Below are positions 33,613 through 42,594 of a DNA stretch of 45,716 bases, piece by piece. How positions within the stretch are numbered: position 1 is the stretch's first letter; every line of letters starts with the position of its first letter. The notes below the pieces were generated by a model. It was not told the origin of the DNA. It did not search any database and saw only the letters and a program-made list of their open reading frames with translations. Made by a program: the position numbers and the translations under genes. Source of the DNA: JAIEPT01 sp038217425 (GTDB lineage Bacteria; Planctomycetota; Planctomycetia; Gemmatales; Gemmataceae); NCBI GenBank assembly GCA_038217425.1, contig JBBQPM010000037.1, positions 1-45,716 on the forward strand. Reading direction: 5' to 3'.

Positions 33613-35877
33613 ATGGCTAGTTCGGATTCTCCAGCGTCTGCCCGCATCGTTCGAGACTTGAAGGCCGGCGCGATCGTATTCGTGATTGCATTGCCTTTTT
33701 GTCTGGGAATTGCGGTCGCGTCCAAAGCGCCGTTGCTGTCGGGGCTGGTGAGCGGCATCATCGCCGGCATCGTTGTCGGCCTCCTGAGCGGGTCGCACAC
33801 CAGCGTTTCCGGGCCCGCAGCGGGCTTTACGTCGATCGTCGCGGCCCAAATCCTCCTCCTGGGATTCAAACCGTTCCTGTTGGCCGTCTTCGTCGCCGGC
33901 TTGATCCAGATCGGCCTGGGCCTGGCACGCGCCGGCTTTATTTCCGCATTCTTTCCCTCCAGCGTCATCAAGGGCCTCTTGGCCGCGATCGGCGTGCTCC
34001 TCGTTCTCAAGCAGATCCCCCACGTGCTCGGCCGCGATACGGACCCCGAAGGGGAAATGTCCTTCGACCAAATTGATCAACAAAACACGTTCACGGAAAT
34101 TATCGAGACGCTCCTGAATCCCCACGCGGGGGCGGCAATTATCGGACTTTTGTCGATCGCCGTCCTGGTTCTGTGGGATAGGTACAAAACCCTGAATCAT
34201 TCCAGGATTCCCGTTCCGTTGGTCGTCGTCGCGCTGGGCGTCGCACTGAAGATGGCGTTCGATTCGGCGGAGGATTACCTCCGCGTCGACGGCCCTCATC
34301 TGGTGGCGATCCCGGTCACCAAAAGTCTTGCGGATTTCTGGAGTCAACTGCAATCGCCAGACTTTACCCAGTGGGCCAACCCCGCCATCTACGCGGCGGC
34401 TTTGACGTTGGCAGTCGTCGCTTCCCTCGAAACGCTTTTGAACCTCGAAGCCGTCGACAAGATCGACCCCAAGCAGCGCGTCACGCCTGCCAGCCAGGAA
34501 CTGTTCGCTCAGGGGGTCGGCAATGTGCTCGCAGGATTGATCGGCGGCATCCCGATCACGTCGATGGTAGCCCGCGGTTCCGTCAACGTTTACGCCGGCG
34601 CCCAGTCGAAACTCTCCGCGATCTTCCACGGCATCCTACTGCTGCTGGCGGTGACGCTGCTACCGGTCTACCTCAACATGATTCCGCTCTCCTGCCTCGG
34701 GGCGATCCTGCTCGTGACGGGCCTGAAGCTGGCGAGTCCCGCACTTTTCAAACGAATGTGGAGCGAAGGACGCTATCAGTTCATTCCGTTCATGGTCACG
34801 CTCCTCGCCATCGTCTTCACCGATCCGCTCAAGGGGATCGTGATCGGCCTGGTCGTGAGCATCAGCTTTATTCTGTATAGCAACCTGCGCCGGCCGATTC
34901 GGCGGATCCACGAGAAACATCTGGGCGGCGACGTACTGCGCATCGAACTCGCCAACCAGGTGAGCTTCCTCAACCGGGCCGCCCTCGAGATTATCCTCCG
35001 CGAAGTCCCGCGCGGCGGGCACGTGCTCCTGGACGCCTCCAACACCCATTACATCGACCCCGACGTACTCGACTTCCTCCGCGACTACAAGGACGCCATC
35101 GCGCCGGCGCACGGCGTCCAGGTGAGCTGGCGCGGTTTCCGTGACCGGTACAAACTCGAAGACGTCATTCTGTACGTCGATTATTCCACACGCGATCTGC
35201 AACAACAGCTCACCTCCGCCCAGGTCTTGCAGATCCTGCGCGAAGGCAACGAGCGATTCCGCACCGGCAAGCGACTCATGCGCGATCTCGGCAGGCAGCT
35301 CGGCGCCACGGCCAAGGGCCAACATCCCTTGGCGGTCGTCCTCAGCTGCATCGACTCGCGCTCCCCCGCGGAATTGATCTTCGACCTGGGCCTGGGCGAC
35401 ATCTTCAGCGCACGCGTGGCCGGCAACGTGGTCAGTCAGAAAATCCTGGGAAGCATGGAATACAGCTGCGCCGTCGCCGGTGCCAAGTTGATTCTCGTGA
35501 TGGGCCATACGTCTTGCGGCGCCGTCGGCGCGGCGGTTTCGCTCTCGTGTTCGCCCAAAACCGCTGCGGAAGCGACGGGCTGCCAACATCTCGATTCGAT
35601 CGTCCGCGACATCAAGGAATCCATCGATCCGCACGTCTGTCAGAATCTGGAGCAAATGTCCGCGGCGACGCGGGCCAAATTCGTCGACGACGTGGCGGCG
35701 CTCAACGTCTTACGTTCCGTGAGGCACATCCTTCAGGAAAGCCAAACGATCGAGAAGCTCGTTCGCGAAGGCAAATTGGCGGTCGTCGGGGCGTTGTATC
35801 ACATCGATTCTGGCGAGATCGAGTTCCTCGAAGGCAATTCCCCCTCGCTGCTCCTCGCCGCACGCACGGCGTATTGA
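33613..35877 (+). CDS. SulP transporter fused to beta-carbonic anhydrase
   Basis: The 754-residue protein has a SulP membrane domain (about 1-420, with TSVSGPAAGFTSIV), a STAS domain (about 430-530, with LLDASNTHYIDPD), and a complete beta-class carbonic anhydrase domain (about 540-750). The zinc ligands C579, H632 and C635 (SCIDSR, MGHTSCG) and the catalytic pair D581/R583 are present, so the enzyme should be active. It would sit on the cytoplasmic side and interconvert CO2 and the bicarbonate that the transporter moves. Such fusions are known in many bacteria. ATG codons at 33610 and 33613 compete; the second is six bases from AAGGAG. The gene stands alone and converges with a TolC gene. 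Confidence 0.95.
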   Translation: MASSDSPASARIVRDLKAGAIVFVIALPFCLGIAVASKAPLLSGLVSGIIAGIVVGLLSGSHTSVSGPAAGFTSIVAAQILLLGFKPFLLAVFVAGLIQIGLGLARAGFISAFFPSSVIKGLLAAIGVLLVLKQIPHVLGRDTDPEGEMSFDQIDQQNTFTEIIETLLNPHAGAAIIGLLSIAVLVLWDRYKTLNHSRIPVPLVVVALGVALKMAFDSAEDYLRVDGPHLVAIPVTKSLADFWSQLQSPDFTQWANPAIYAAALTLAVVASLETLLNLEAVDKIDPKQRVTPASQELFAQGVGNVLAGLIGGIPITSMVARGSVNVYAGAQSKLSAIFHGILLLLAVTLLPVYLNMIPLSCLGAILLVTGLKLASPALFKRMWSEGRYQFIPFMVTLLAIVFTDPLKGIVIGLVVSISFILYSNLRRPIRRIHEKHLGGDVLRIELANQVSFLNRAALEIILREVPRGGHVLLDASNTHYIDPDVLDFLRDYKDAIAPAHGVQVSWRGFRDRYKLEDVILYVDYSTRDLQQQLTSAQVLQILREGNERFRTGKRLMRDLGRQLGATAKGQHPLAVVLSCIDSRSPAELIFDLGLGDIFSARVAGNVVSQKILGSMEYSCAVAGAKLILVMGHTSCGAVGAAVSLSCSPKTAAEATGCQHLDSIVRDIKESIDPHVCQNLEQMSAATRAKFVDDVAALNVLRSVRHILQESQTIEKLVREGKLAVVGALYHIDSGEIEFLEGNSPSLLLAARTAY

Positions 35878-35888
35878 CCCGCGGCAGC

Positions 35889-37391
35889 CTACGGCTTGGT
35901 CGGCAGCGGGCTGGCCAGAATTTCCGACTGCGGAGCGACGTTCAGGCAGTGCGCCGGCCGGCCGAGCGCCCGATAGAGTCGGAATTGAGCGCGATTGACG
36001 TCGCCGACGGCGCCGTAATAATCGCGGTACGCTTGATCGAGCGATTGAATGGCGGCGACGACCTCGAGCGGGCGGAAGACCAACGTCAAGATGCCGCCGA
36101 CATTACGGGTTTGCTGCAAGCCCTCCAGGTTTTTCTCGACCGTCACCAGCGCATTCTCCAGGCCCTCCTGGGCATAGATCAGACGTTGCTCGGCGCGGGC
36201 GGTCTGAGCATGGGCTTTGACAACGTCCGACGCGATCTGATCCTGGATGCGGAATAATGTGAGGGCGGCCACTTGGCTCTCGGCCGAGCGTTGGCGAACG
36301 AGCGCCTTGTTGCCGAATCCGAGGTTCTGAAATTCCCAGAGAAGTTGGACGTCCATGGAGTTGCGGACGCCGGAGTTGCCGAAGTTGTCGTTGATGCCGC
36401 CGCCGAAGGCGCCGCCGGCGAGCGTGCCGGCGGGATTGGTGCCGGCGCCGCGCAGCAGCACGCTCGGCACCAGCGGGCGGATCTTTTCCTGCTTGAGCCG
36501 CGCCAGCGTCGCCTGCACGAGCGCTTGCTGCGAACCCAACTCCGGGCGGTTGGCCAAGGCGATGGGAATGAGTTCGTCGACGGTTTGTCCCTGGCCAATG
36601 ATGCCGACCTTGAGGTGCGGCGGTTCCACCGGTTCGACGAGCGTCGTCGGATCGAGCCGGAGCAGCCGATTCAGCTCGGCGCCCGCGGTCTGCCAGCGTT
36701 CGTACGCCGATTCGACGGCCTGGCGTCTGCGTGCGAGCTCGGTCAGCACGCGATTCTTTTCCACTTCGGGCGACAATCCCTGAATCAGCTTTTCGACTTT
36801 TTTGAGCATTTCTTCGGTGCGCCGGACCGCGTCGACGGTCCCGGCCAGCTCGCCGCGCGCTTGCTGGACGTTGAAGTACGCCTCGGCCACCGCCAGGAGG
36901 CTGTCGTTGGCGGCCGCTTCGACGTCCAGTTCACGGGCGCGGACCACTTGCTTGGCGGCGAGCGGAGTGAAGATCGCATCGGTGACCGCGAAGGCCATTT
37001 GCGGACCGCCGCCGATCATGTACGAAGATTTACTGGCATCGAAGATCTTGCCGCCGACGTCTTGCAGTCTGCCGTCATGGCGATAATAGTCGGCGCCGAT
37101 GATAATGGTCGGCAGCCACAAGACCTTGGCCCGCGCCAGCTCGGCGTGCGCCGCTTCCAGGCGCTGCGTTGCCAGGGAAATGTCGAGCGGCTTCGCGCCC
37201 GCCAACTGCAGCGCGGTCGGCAAATTGATCGGCAGCGTCCGGTCTTCGGCACGCGCCGCTGGCGCGGCCGGAAGCACCGTCTTCGGAGCCGGCAATAGCG
37301 CTGGCGCCGGTTGCGCCGGCAATCCCGAGATGATCAGCGATGACACGGCCGTAACGGCGAGGGCAATTCGGCGAAGAGGAACTTCGAACAT
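35889..37391 (-). CDS. TolC-family outer-membrane efflux protein
   Basis: The 500-residue protein has a signal peptide (first 27-30 residues, cleavage near GLPAQ), a Pro-rich segment, and an outer-membrane efflux domain with two homologous halves rich in long Ala/Glu/Gln helices (for example VAEAYFNVQQARGELAG and LIPIALANRPELGSQ). A Gly/Asn-rich loop at about 340-360 is unusual but could be an extracellular loop. It is divergent from the RND pump gene and with the adaptor it probably completes a tripartite efflux system. The ATG at 37391 has an AGGAGAG site; an extension to 37511 has no signal peptide. The stop is 11 bases from that of the SulP-CA gene. Confidence 0.9.
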   Translation of the reverse strand: MFEVPLRRIALAVTAVSSLIISGLPAQPAPALLPAPKTVLPAAPAARAEDRTLPINLPTALQLAGAKPLDISLATQRLEAAHAELARAKVLWLPTIIIGADYYRHDGRLQDVGGKIFDASKSSYMIGGGPQMAFAVTDAIFTPLAAKQVVRARELDVEAAANDSLLAVAEAYFNVQQARGELAGTVDAVRRTEEMLKKVEKLIQGLSPEVEKNRVLTELARRRQAVESAYERWQTAGAELNRLLRLDPTTLVEPVEPPHLKVGIIGQGQTVDELIPIALANRPELGSQQALVQATLARLKQEKIRPLVPSVLLRGAGTNPAGTLAGGAFGGGINDNFGNSGVRNSMDVQLLWEFQNLGFGNKALVRQRSAESQVAALTLFRIQDQIASDVVKAHAQTARAEQRLIYAQEGLENALVTVEKNLEGLQQTRNVGGILTLVFRPLEVVAAIQSLDQAYRDYYGAVGDVNRAQFRLYRALGRPAHCLNVAPQSEILASPLPTKP

Positions 37392-37629
37392 AAATCTCTC
37401 CTGCGGAGCGACGGTTGTCTTCAAGTCCCTATCGGACACGCCTCTAAGCGGATTCATGAACAGCCGATGAAATCTCGGTTTCGCGTTATGGGAAGTCGCG
37501 CGCAGACGCACGGTATTCGTTCGAGCGAATGGAGCGATTCTGACGACTGGAAGGCGTACAATGCGTAGTCCGTTCGCGCTATCGACTGCGAACCAATAAG
37601 TGTGAAGATTTCTCGATTCGGCCCTTTTA

Positions 37630-37662
37630 TTGATAGGCCCGTCGTGGGCGGTGGGTTATAAT
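37630..37662 (+). promoter_or_regulatory. Possible promoter of the RND efflux operon
   Basis: A perfect TATAAT (37657-37662) lies 52 bases before the pump ATG. The best -35-like hexamer, TTGATA (37630-37635), is 21 bases from it, which is too far for standard sigma-70 spacing. The region 37392-37713 otherwise holds no gene. Confidence 0.35.
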
Positions 37663-37713
37663 CGTCCTTGTCGCTAAACCTTACCTCGCTCGCCCACTCC
37701 GCCGAACATCATC

Positions 37714-40700
37714 ATGAATCCCATCGAGTTTGCCCTCAGGCGTCCGATAACGGTGATGGTCGCCATGGTCGCCATGATCGCCAGCGGTTGGTTCGCGGTG
37801 AGCCGGATGAAGGTCGATATCTTCCCGGCCCTTAACCTCCCCGTCGTCTACGTCTGCCAGCCCTACGCCGGCATGGATCCGCAGCAGATGGAAGGGCTCA
37901 TCGCCAACTTCTACGAGTATCACTTCCTCTACATCAACGGCATCCACCACGTCGAAAGCAAGAACGTGCAAGGCGTCTCGCTGATGAAGCTCTTCTTCCA
38001 CCCTGGCACCGACATGGCGCAGGCCATGGCCGAGACGGTCGGCTACGTCAACCGCTCGCGCGCCTTCATGCCGCCGGGGACCGTGCCGCCGTTCATCATG
38101 CGTTTCGACACCGGCAGCGTCCCCGTCGGCTACCTCGTCCTCTCGAGCGAAACCAAGACCGTGGGCGAGATTCAGGATCAGGCACTCTTCAAGGTTCGCC
38201 CGATGTTCGCCTCCATCCCCGGCGTCTCCGCGCCCCCGCCGTTCGGCGGCAACCAACGCACCGTCGTCATCCGCGCCGATCCCGATCGCATGCGTAACTA
38301 CAACCTTTCCTCCGACGACGTCGTTAAGGCGCTCACCGCCGGCAACGTCATCATCCCGTCCGGCAACATTCGCACGACCACGACGATGCCGCTCGTGCCG
38401 ACCAACGCCATGGTCCTCAAACCCGAGGAACTCGGCGACGTCGCGATCAAGCCGAACATCTTCCTCAAAGACGTCGTCCGCCGCGATCCGAAGTCGCACA
38501 AGCCGCTCATCGAAGACGCGACCGACATTCCGACCGGCTACGCCCTCGTGAACGGCAAGCGATCCGTCTACATCCTGGTGACGAAACGCGCCGACGCTTC
38601 GACGCTCTCCGTCGTCAACAACGTCCGCGCCGAACTCCCCAAGATGCAAGGAATGCTCCCCGAGGATATCAAGGTGAGCTTCGAGTTGGATCAATCTCCC
38701 TACGTGACGAACTCCATTAAAAGCGTCGTCTTCGAAGGCTTCCTGGCCGCAGCGCTGGTCGGGCTCATGGTGCTGGTCTTCTTGCGCGACTGGCGCAGCG
38801 TGCTCGTCGTCGTGCTGAACATTCCGCTCGCCCTGATCGGCTCGATCATCGCGCTGGCGCTGGCCGGGCAATCGATCAATCTCATGACGCTGGGCGGTTT
38901 GGCGCTCGCCGTCGGCATTCTCGTCGATGAGGCGACGGTCGAGGTCGAGAACATTCACACGCAGATGGAACGAACTTCGTCCGTGGCCTTGGCGGTGCGG
39001 CGCGGCAACTCCGAAACCGCCGTCCCGCGTTTGTTGGCGATGCTGAGCATCCTGGCGGTCTTCATCCCGTCGTTCTTCATGCAGGGCGCGGCTCAGGGAT
39101 TGTTTGTGCCGTTGTCGCTCGCCGTCGGCTTCGCGATGATCACCTCCTACATTCTCTCGAGTACGTTCGTCCCCGTCCTGTCGGTCTGGCTGCTGCGCAA
39201 CACCCACACCTCGGAGGTCGCGGCCCCTCCAGGCTTGCTGGCACGCGGCTTCACGAGCTATGTCGGATTCACGACGCGCTTTCGGTGGGCGATTGTTCCC
39301 GTCTATCTCGGCGCCGCCCTGCTCGCCACGTTCTTTGTCGGCCAAATGCTCGGCACCGAGATCTTTCCGCAAGTCGATGCGGGCTTGTTCCAGTTTCGAC
39401 TCCGGGCGCCGACGGGGACGCGCATCGAGCAGACCGAAGCCATCACCCAGGAAGCGCTCGACTTCATCGGCAAGGAAGTCGGGCCCGAGAACGTCAACAT
39501 CTCTCTGGGCTACGTCGGACTTGTTCCGTCCAGCTATCCGATCAACAGCGTCTTTCTCTGGACCAGCGGCCCCGAAGAAGCCGTCATGCGCGTCTCCCTC
39601 AAGCGAGGCGCCGTGCGCGTCGAGGAACTCAAGAAACGCCTGCGCGATAAACTCGAGCCCCACTTGCGCGAGTGGGTCGCGAAAAAATGGCTCGCCGAAG
39701 GAGAACCCGCGGCCAAAGTCGAGACGATGGCCGCGAATCTGCGCCTTTCGTTCGAACCGGCCGACATCGTCAACGAAGTCATGAGCTTCGGGTCGCCGAC
39801 GCCGATCGAAGTCGTCGTCAGCGGCTCCAAGATGAAAGACAATCGCGAGTTCGCCGAGAAGCTCTACGGCAAACTCAAGGAAGTGCCGGCCTTACGAGAT
39901 TTGCAGTACGGGCAGGCGCTCGACTACCCGACGGTCGAAGTCTCGATCGACCGCAAGCTCGCGGCGCTCGCCGAAGTGACGGTGGAAGAGACCGCACGCT
40001 CGCTACTGGCGCAGACGTCGTCGAGCCGATTCGTGGTTCCGAACTACTGGCGCGATCCGGGGTCCGGCGTCGGCTACCAGGTCCAGGTCGAGATTCCGCA
40101 ATCGCTCATGAAATCGAAAGAAGACGTCGAGATGGCGCCGATCAAACGGAGCGGCCAATCCCCGACGCTCGTCCGCGACATCGCCTCCGTCAAGTACGGG
40201 ACCATGCCCGGCGAGATCGATCGATACCAAATGCGGCGCCTGATCAGCATGACGGCCAACATCGAAGGCGAAGACCTGGGACGCGTCGCCCAACGTCTCG
40301 CGGCGGCGATCAAAGAAGCCGGCGACCCGCCCACGGGCGTGCAGATCGACATCCGCGGCCAAGTTACGCCCATGCGCGAAATGTTCCGCGGCCTCAAGTT
40401 CGGCCTCATCGTTGCCGTGGTCGTCATCTTCCTGCTGCTGACCGGGTACTTTCAGTCCATCCGTCTGGCGCTCACCGCTCTCGCCGCCGTCCCCGCGGTG
40501 CTGTGCGGCGTGGTCGTGATGCTTTGGCTGACCGGCACGACGCTCAACATCCAGTCGTTCATGGGCGCGATCATGGCGATCGGCGTCGCCGTCGCCAACG
40601 CCATCTTGCTCGTCACCTTCGCCGAATCGTACCGCATGAAGGGTCGAACGGCGCTCGAAGCCGCCGCCCTAGCGGCGAAGACGCGCTTGCGCCCGATCGC

Positions 40701-40968
40701 AATGACCAGCCTCGCCATGATTGCCGGCATGGTGCCGATGGCGCTGGGACTGGGCGATGCCGGCGATCAGACCGCGCCGCTGGGCCGCGCCGTCATCGGC
40801 GGCTTGATCGCGGCGACCGTGGCGACGCTGACCCTGCTGCCGGCCGTCTTCGCCCTGGCCATGAATGGTTGCTCCCGTGCTTCGGTTTCGCTGTCGCCCA
40901 CCGACTCCGATAGCCGACATTACGTCCCTGAATCCGAGACTCTCGACGTGAGGATCACCCATGCTTAG
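37714..40968 (+). CDS. RND-family efflux pump (HAE1/AcrB-like)
   Basis: The 1084-residue protein has the RND layout: one N-terminal helix, a large periplasmic loop, six helices, a second periplasmic loop (starting near 555) and a last six-helix block. The proton-relay pair in helix 4 (two Asp in AcrB) is Asp-Glu here (LVDEATVEVEN), and the helix-10 position of AcrB Lys940 is Ala (GVAVANAILLV). Substitutions of this kind occur in other RND subfamilies, so it is likely active but unlike AcrB. Substrate is unknown. No Shine-Dalgarno precedes the ATG at 37714. The gene overlaps the adaptor gene by eight bases and is divergent from a TolC gene. Confidence 0.93.
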   Translation: MNPIEFALRRPITVMVAMVAMIASGWFAVSRMKVDIFPALNLPVVYVCQPYAGMDPQQMEGLIANFYEYHFLYINGIHHVESKNVQGVSLMKLFFHPGTDMAQAMAETVGYVNRSRAFMPPGTVPPFIMRFDTGSVPVGYLVLSSETKTVGEIQDQALFKVRPMFASIPGVSAPPPFGGNQRTVVIRADPDRMRNYNLSSDDVVKALTAGNVIIPSGNIRTTTTMPLVPTNAMVLKPEELGDVAIKPNIFLKDVVRRDPKSHKPLIEDATDIPTGYALVNGKRSVYILVTKRADASTLSVVNNVRAELPKMQGMLPEDIKVSFELDQSPYVTNSIKSVVFEGFLAAALVGLMVLVFLRDWRSVLVVVLNIPLALIGSIIALALAGQSINLMTLGGLALAVGILVDEATVEVENIHTQMERTSSVALAVRRGNSETAVPRLLAMLSILAVFIPSFFMQGAAQGLFVPLSLAVGFAMITSYILSSTFVPVLSVWLLRNTHTSEVAAPPGLLARGFTSYVGFTTRFRWAIVPVYLGAALLATFFVGQMLGTEIFPQVDAGLFQFRLRAPTGTRIEQTEAITQEALDFIGKEVGPENVNISLGYVGLVPSSYPINSVFLWTSGPEEAVMRVSLKRGAVRVEELKKRLRDKLEPHLREWVAKKWLAEGEPAAKVETMAANLRLSFEPADIVNEVMSFGSPTPIEVVVSGSKMKDNREFAEKLYGKLKEVPALRDLQYGQALDYPTVEVSIDRKLAALAEVTVEETARSLLAQTSSSRFVVPNYWRDPGSGVGYQVQVEIPQSLMKSKEDVEMAPIKRSGQSPTLVRDIASVKYGTMPGEIDRYQMRRLISMTANIEGEDLGRVAQRLAAAIKEAGDPPTGVQIDIRGQVTPMREMFRGLKFGLIVAVVVIFLLLTGYFQSIRLALTALAAVPAVLCGVVVMLWLTGTTLNIQSFMGAIMAIGVAVANAILLVTFAESYRMKGRTALEAAALAAKTRLRPIAMTSLAMIAGMVPMALGLGDAGDQTAPLGRAVIGGLIAATVATLTLLPAVFALAMNGCSRASVSLSPTDSDSRHYVPESETLDVRITHA

Positions 40969-42031
40969 GTTCACGACTTGCTTGGCCCTTTCGCTCCTCG
41001 CCATGAGTTTCGCCGGTTGCAATCCGTCGGCGCCGGCCCAGGCCGACCCCGGCAAGAAGGCGAACGCTGCCCCCGTCCAACCTGCCGTGGCGGCGACGCC
41101 TGCCGCCAAGTCGCCGGGCCGAGTCCTGGAGTTGCCGGGCGTGGTGCAGGCCTTCGAGGAGACGCACCTCTTCGCGCGCGTGCCCGGCTACGTGCTCAAG
41201 ATTCACAAAGAGATCGGCGAACCGATCGAGGGCCCGACCGACAAAGAACCGGGCGAACTCCTGGCAGAGATCGCGGTTCCGGAGTTGGAGCAAGAGCTCA
41301 AGCAGAAGAACGAATTGGTCAAGCAAGCGATCGCCGAGGTGGACCAGGCTCAAAAGGCGGCGGCTTCGGCCGAGGCGAATATCGCGATCCTGAAAGCAGG
41401 CGTCATCGAAGCCAAGGCGCTGCAGGAACGCTGGGAGTCCGAGGCGACCCGCATCAGCAATTTGACCAAGAACGGCGTCATCGACAGTCAGAGCAATGCC
41501 GAGGTTCAGTTCCAATCGAAAGCCGCGGCCGCCCGAGTGCTTTCCGCGGACTCAGCGGTGCTAAAAGCCAAGGCCGACCACGAGAAAGCGCTCGCGGACA
41601 CGCGCGTGGCGTCGGCGCGCGTCGAAGTGATGAAGGCCGACGCGCGGAAGTCTGAGACAATGCTGAGCTACGGAAAGATTCGAGCGCCGTACAAGGGAAA
41701 GTTGATCGTCCGCAAGGTGAACACTGGCGACCTCGTGCAACCCGGGGCTGGCAAGGGGGACTGGCTCTTTACCGTTGCCCGGACGGACGAGGTCCGCATA
41801 GTGATCGCCGTCCCGGAAACCGACGCCGGCCTGGTCAATGAGAAGGTCAACGTCGAGTTCACCATTCCCTCGCTCCCCAAGTTTAGCGCCGCGAAAACCA
41901 TTACCTGGACATCGTGGGCGCTGGAAGGCAGCTCGCGCACCTTGAGAGCGGAGATTCGCTTCGACAACAAAGAAGGCTTGCTTCGGCCCGGCATGTACGT
42001 CAACGCCCGGATCATCGTTCCCGCTCCTTGA
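40961..42031 (+). CDS. RND efflux periplasmic adaptor (membrane fusion lipoprotein)
   Basis: The 356-residue protein has a lipoprotein signal with lipobox SFAGC (Cys near residue 20), an Ala/Pro-rich linker, a lipoyl domain split by a helical hairpin (YVLKIHKEIGEPIE near 75-90 and KLIVRKVNTGDLVQPGAG near 245-262), and a beta-barrel domain. This is the RND adaptor design, anchored to the inner membrane by lipid. The hairpin is rich in Lys, Glu and Ala. It is co-transcribed with the pump, whose stop it overlaps by eight bases; a GAGG site lies seven bases before its ATG. The divergent TolC-like protein is the probable outer-membrane partner. Confidence 0.93.
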   Translation: MLRFTTCLALSLLAMSFAGCNPSAPAQADPGKKANAAPVQPAVAATPAAKSPGRVLELPGVVQAFEETHLFARVPGYVLKIHKEIGEPIEGPTDKEPGELLAEIAVPELEQELKQKNELVKQAIAEVDQAQKAAASAEANIAILKAGVIEAKALQERWESEATRISNLTKNGVIDSQSNAEVQFQSKAAAARVLSADSAVLKAKADHEKALADTRVASARVEVMKADARKSETMLSYGKIRAPYKGKLIVRKVNTGDLVQPGAGKGDWLFTVARTDEVRIVIAVPETDAGLVNEKVNVEFTIPSLPKFSAAKTITWTSWALEGSSRTLRAEIRFDNKEGLLRPGMYVNARIIVPAP

Positions 42032-42066
42032 GGGAAAACGGGACCAGCAATCGTTGCAAAATGCCC

Positions 42067-42094
42067 TTGACGGCTTCCGTGACTCGGGTATTGT
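42067..42094 (+). promoter_or_regulatory. Putative sigma-70-type promoter of the YceK-like gene
   Basis: TTGACG (42067-42072, five of six to consensus) and TATTGT (42089-42094, four of six) are separated by 16 bases. The expected start of transcription is about 20 bases before the ATG at 42120. It lies in the 88-base gap after the adaptor gene. Confidence 0.45.
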
Positions 42095-42119
42095 CCTCGC
42101 ATAACTCCCGAGGCCGACC

Positions 42120-42560
42120 ATGACGCGTAACGCCTTTCGCCTGCTGGCAATCTGTTCGCCGTTGTTCTGCGGTTGCGGCACCTTCGCCGACGCCATGGCC
42201 GGCCCCGTCGATGATCATCTTTACTACCGCGGCGTACGTCTGGATATCGCCGCTCTCAAAGGCGGAACGCACATCATGGCAATCGATCTGCCCTTCTCCG
42301 CATGTGCCGATACGCTTCTGGTCCCCTCGATCGCCTATCAGCAGTTGACCCAGCCGGGGACGAAACACAAGTCGGCGCTGCACGCCGTTGGGGAAGAACT
42401 TGGCAAAGCGGTGACGAACGACGTGATTGTGCCCATCACGACCGAAATGATCAAAGCCGACGCGGAATTGCGAAAACAGCAAAGCACTGCTTCGCCCCAC
42501 CCGGCAGCATCGCCCAAAATTGACAACGCCGGCGCCCCTCGCTACCATGAATCGCGTTGA
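42120..42560 (+). CDS. YceK/YidQ-like lipoprotein
   Basis: The 146-residue protein has a lipoprotein signal ending in LFCGCG. The mature part begins GTFADAM and carries YYRGVRLDI and a DLPFSACADTLLVPSIA block, which match the YceK/YidQ (DUF1375) family, in which a YxGVRLD motif and a DLPxSxxADT motif are typical. The family consists of small lipoproteins of unknown function. The C-terminal third is charged and Pro/Ser/Ala-rich, longer than in the E. coli proteins (about 75-110 residues). A GAGG site lies near the ATG. It follows the efflux genes by 88 bases and has its own candidate promoter. Confidence 0.78.
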   Translation: MTRNAFRLLAICSPLFCGCGTFADAMAGPVDDHLYYRGVRLDIAALKGGTHIMAIDLPFSACADTLLVPSIAYQQLTQPGTKHKSALHAVGEELGKAVTNDVIVPITTEMIKADAELRKQQSTASPHPAASPKIDNAGAPRYHESR

Positions 42561-42585
42561 TCCTTACATCCTCACGGCCTAATCT
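42557..42585 (+). promoter_or_regulatory. Putative promoter of the methyltransferase gene, nearly leaderless
   Basis: TTGATC (42557-42562) and TAATCT (42580-42585) are 17 bases apart. The predicted transcription start would be about 42592, three bases before the ATG at 42595, which has no Shine-Dalgarno. The -35 box is identical to that before the type I secretion operon and overlaps the stop codon of the YceK-like gene. Confidence 0.4.
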
Positions 42586-42594
42586 GATCTTCGT

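Noticed and set aside
37681..39663. A 660-codon open frame on the minus strand opposite the RND pump
   Set aside because: The product is Asp/Arg/His-rich with no domain pattern; the plus strand encodes a complete RND pump over the same bases.
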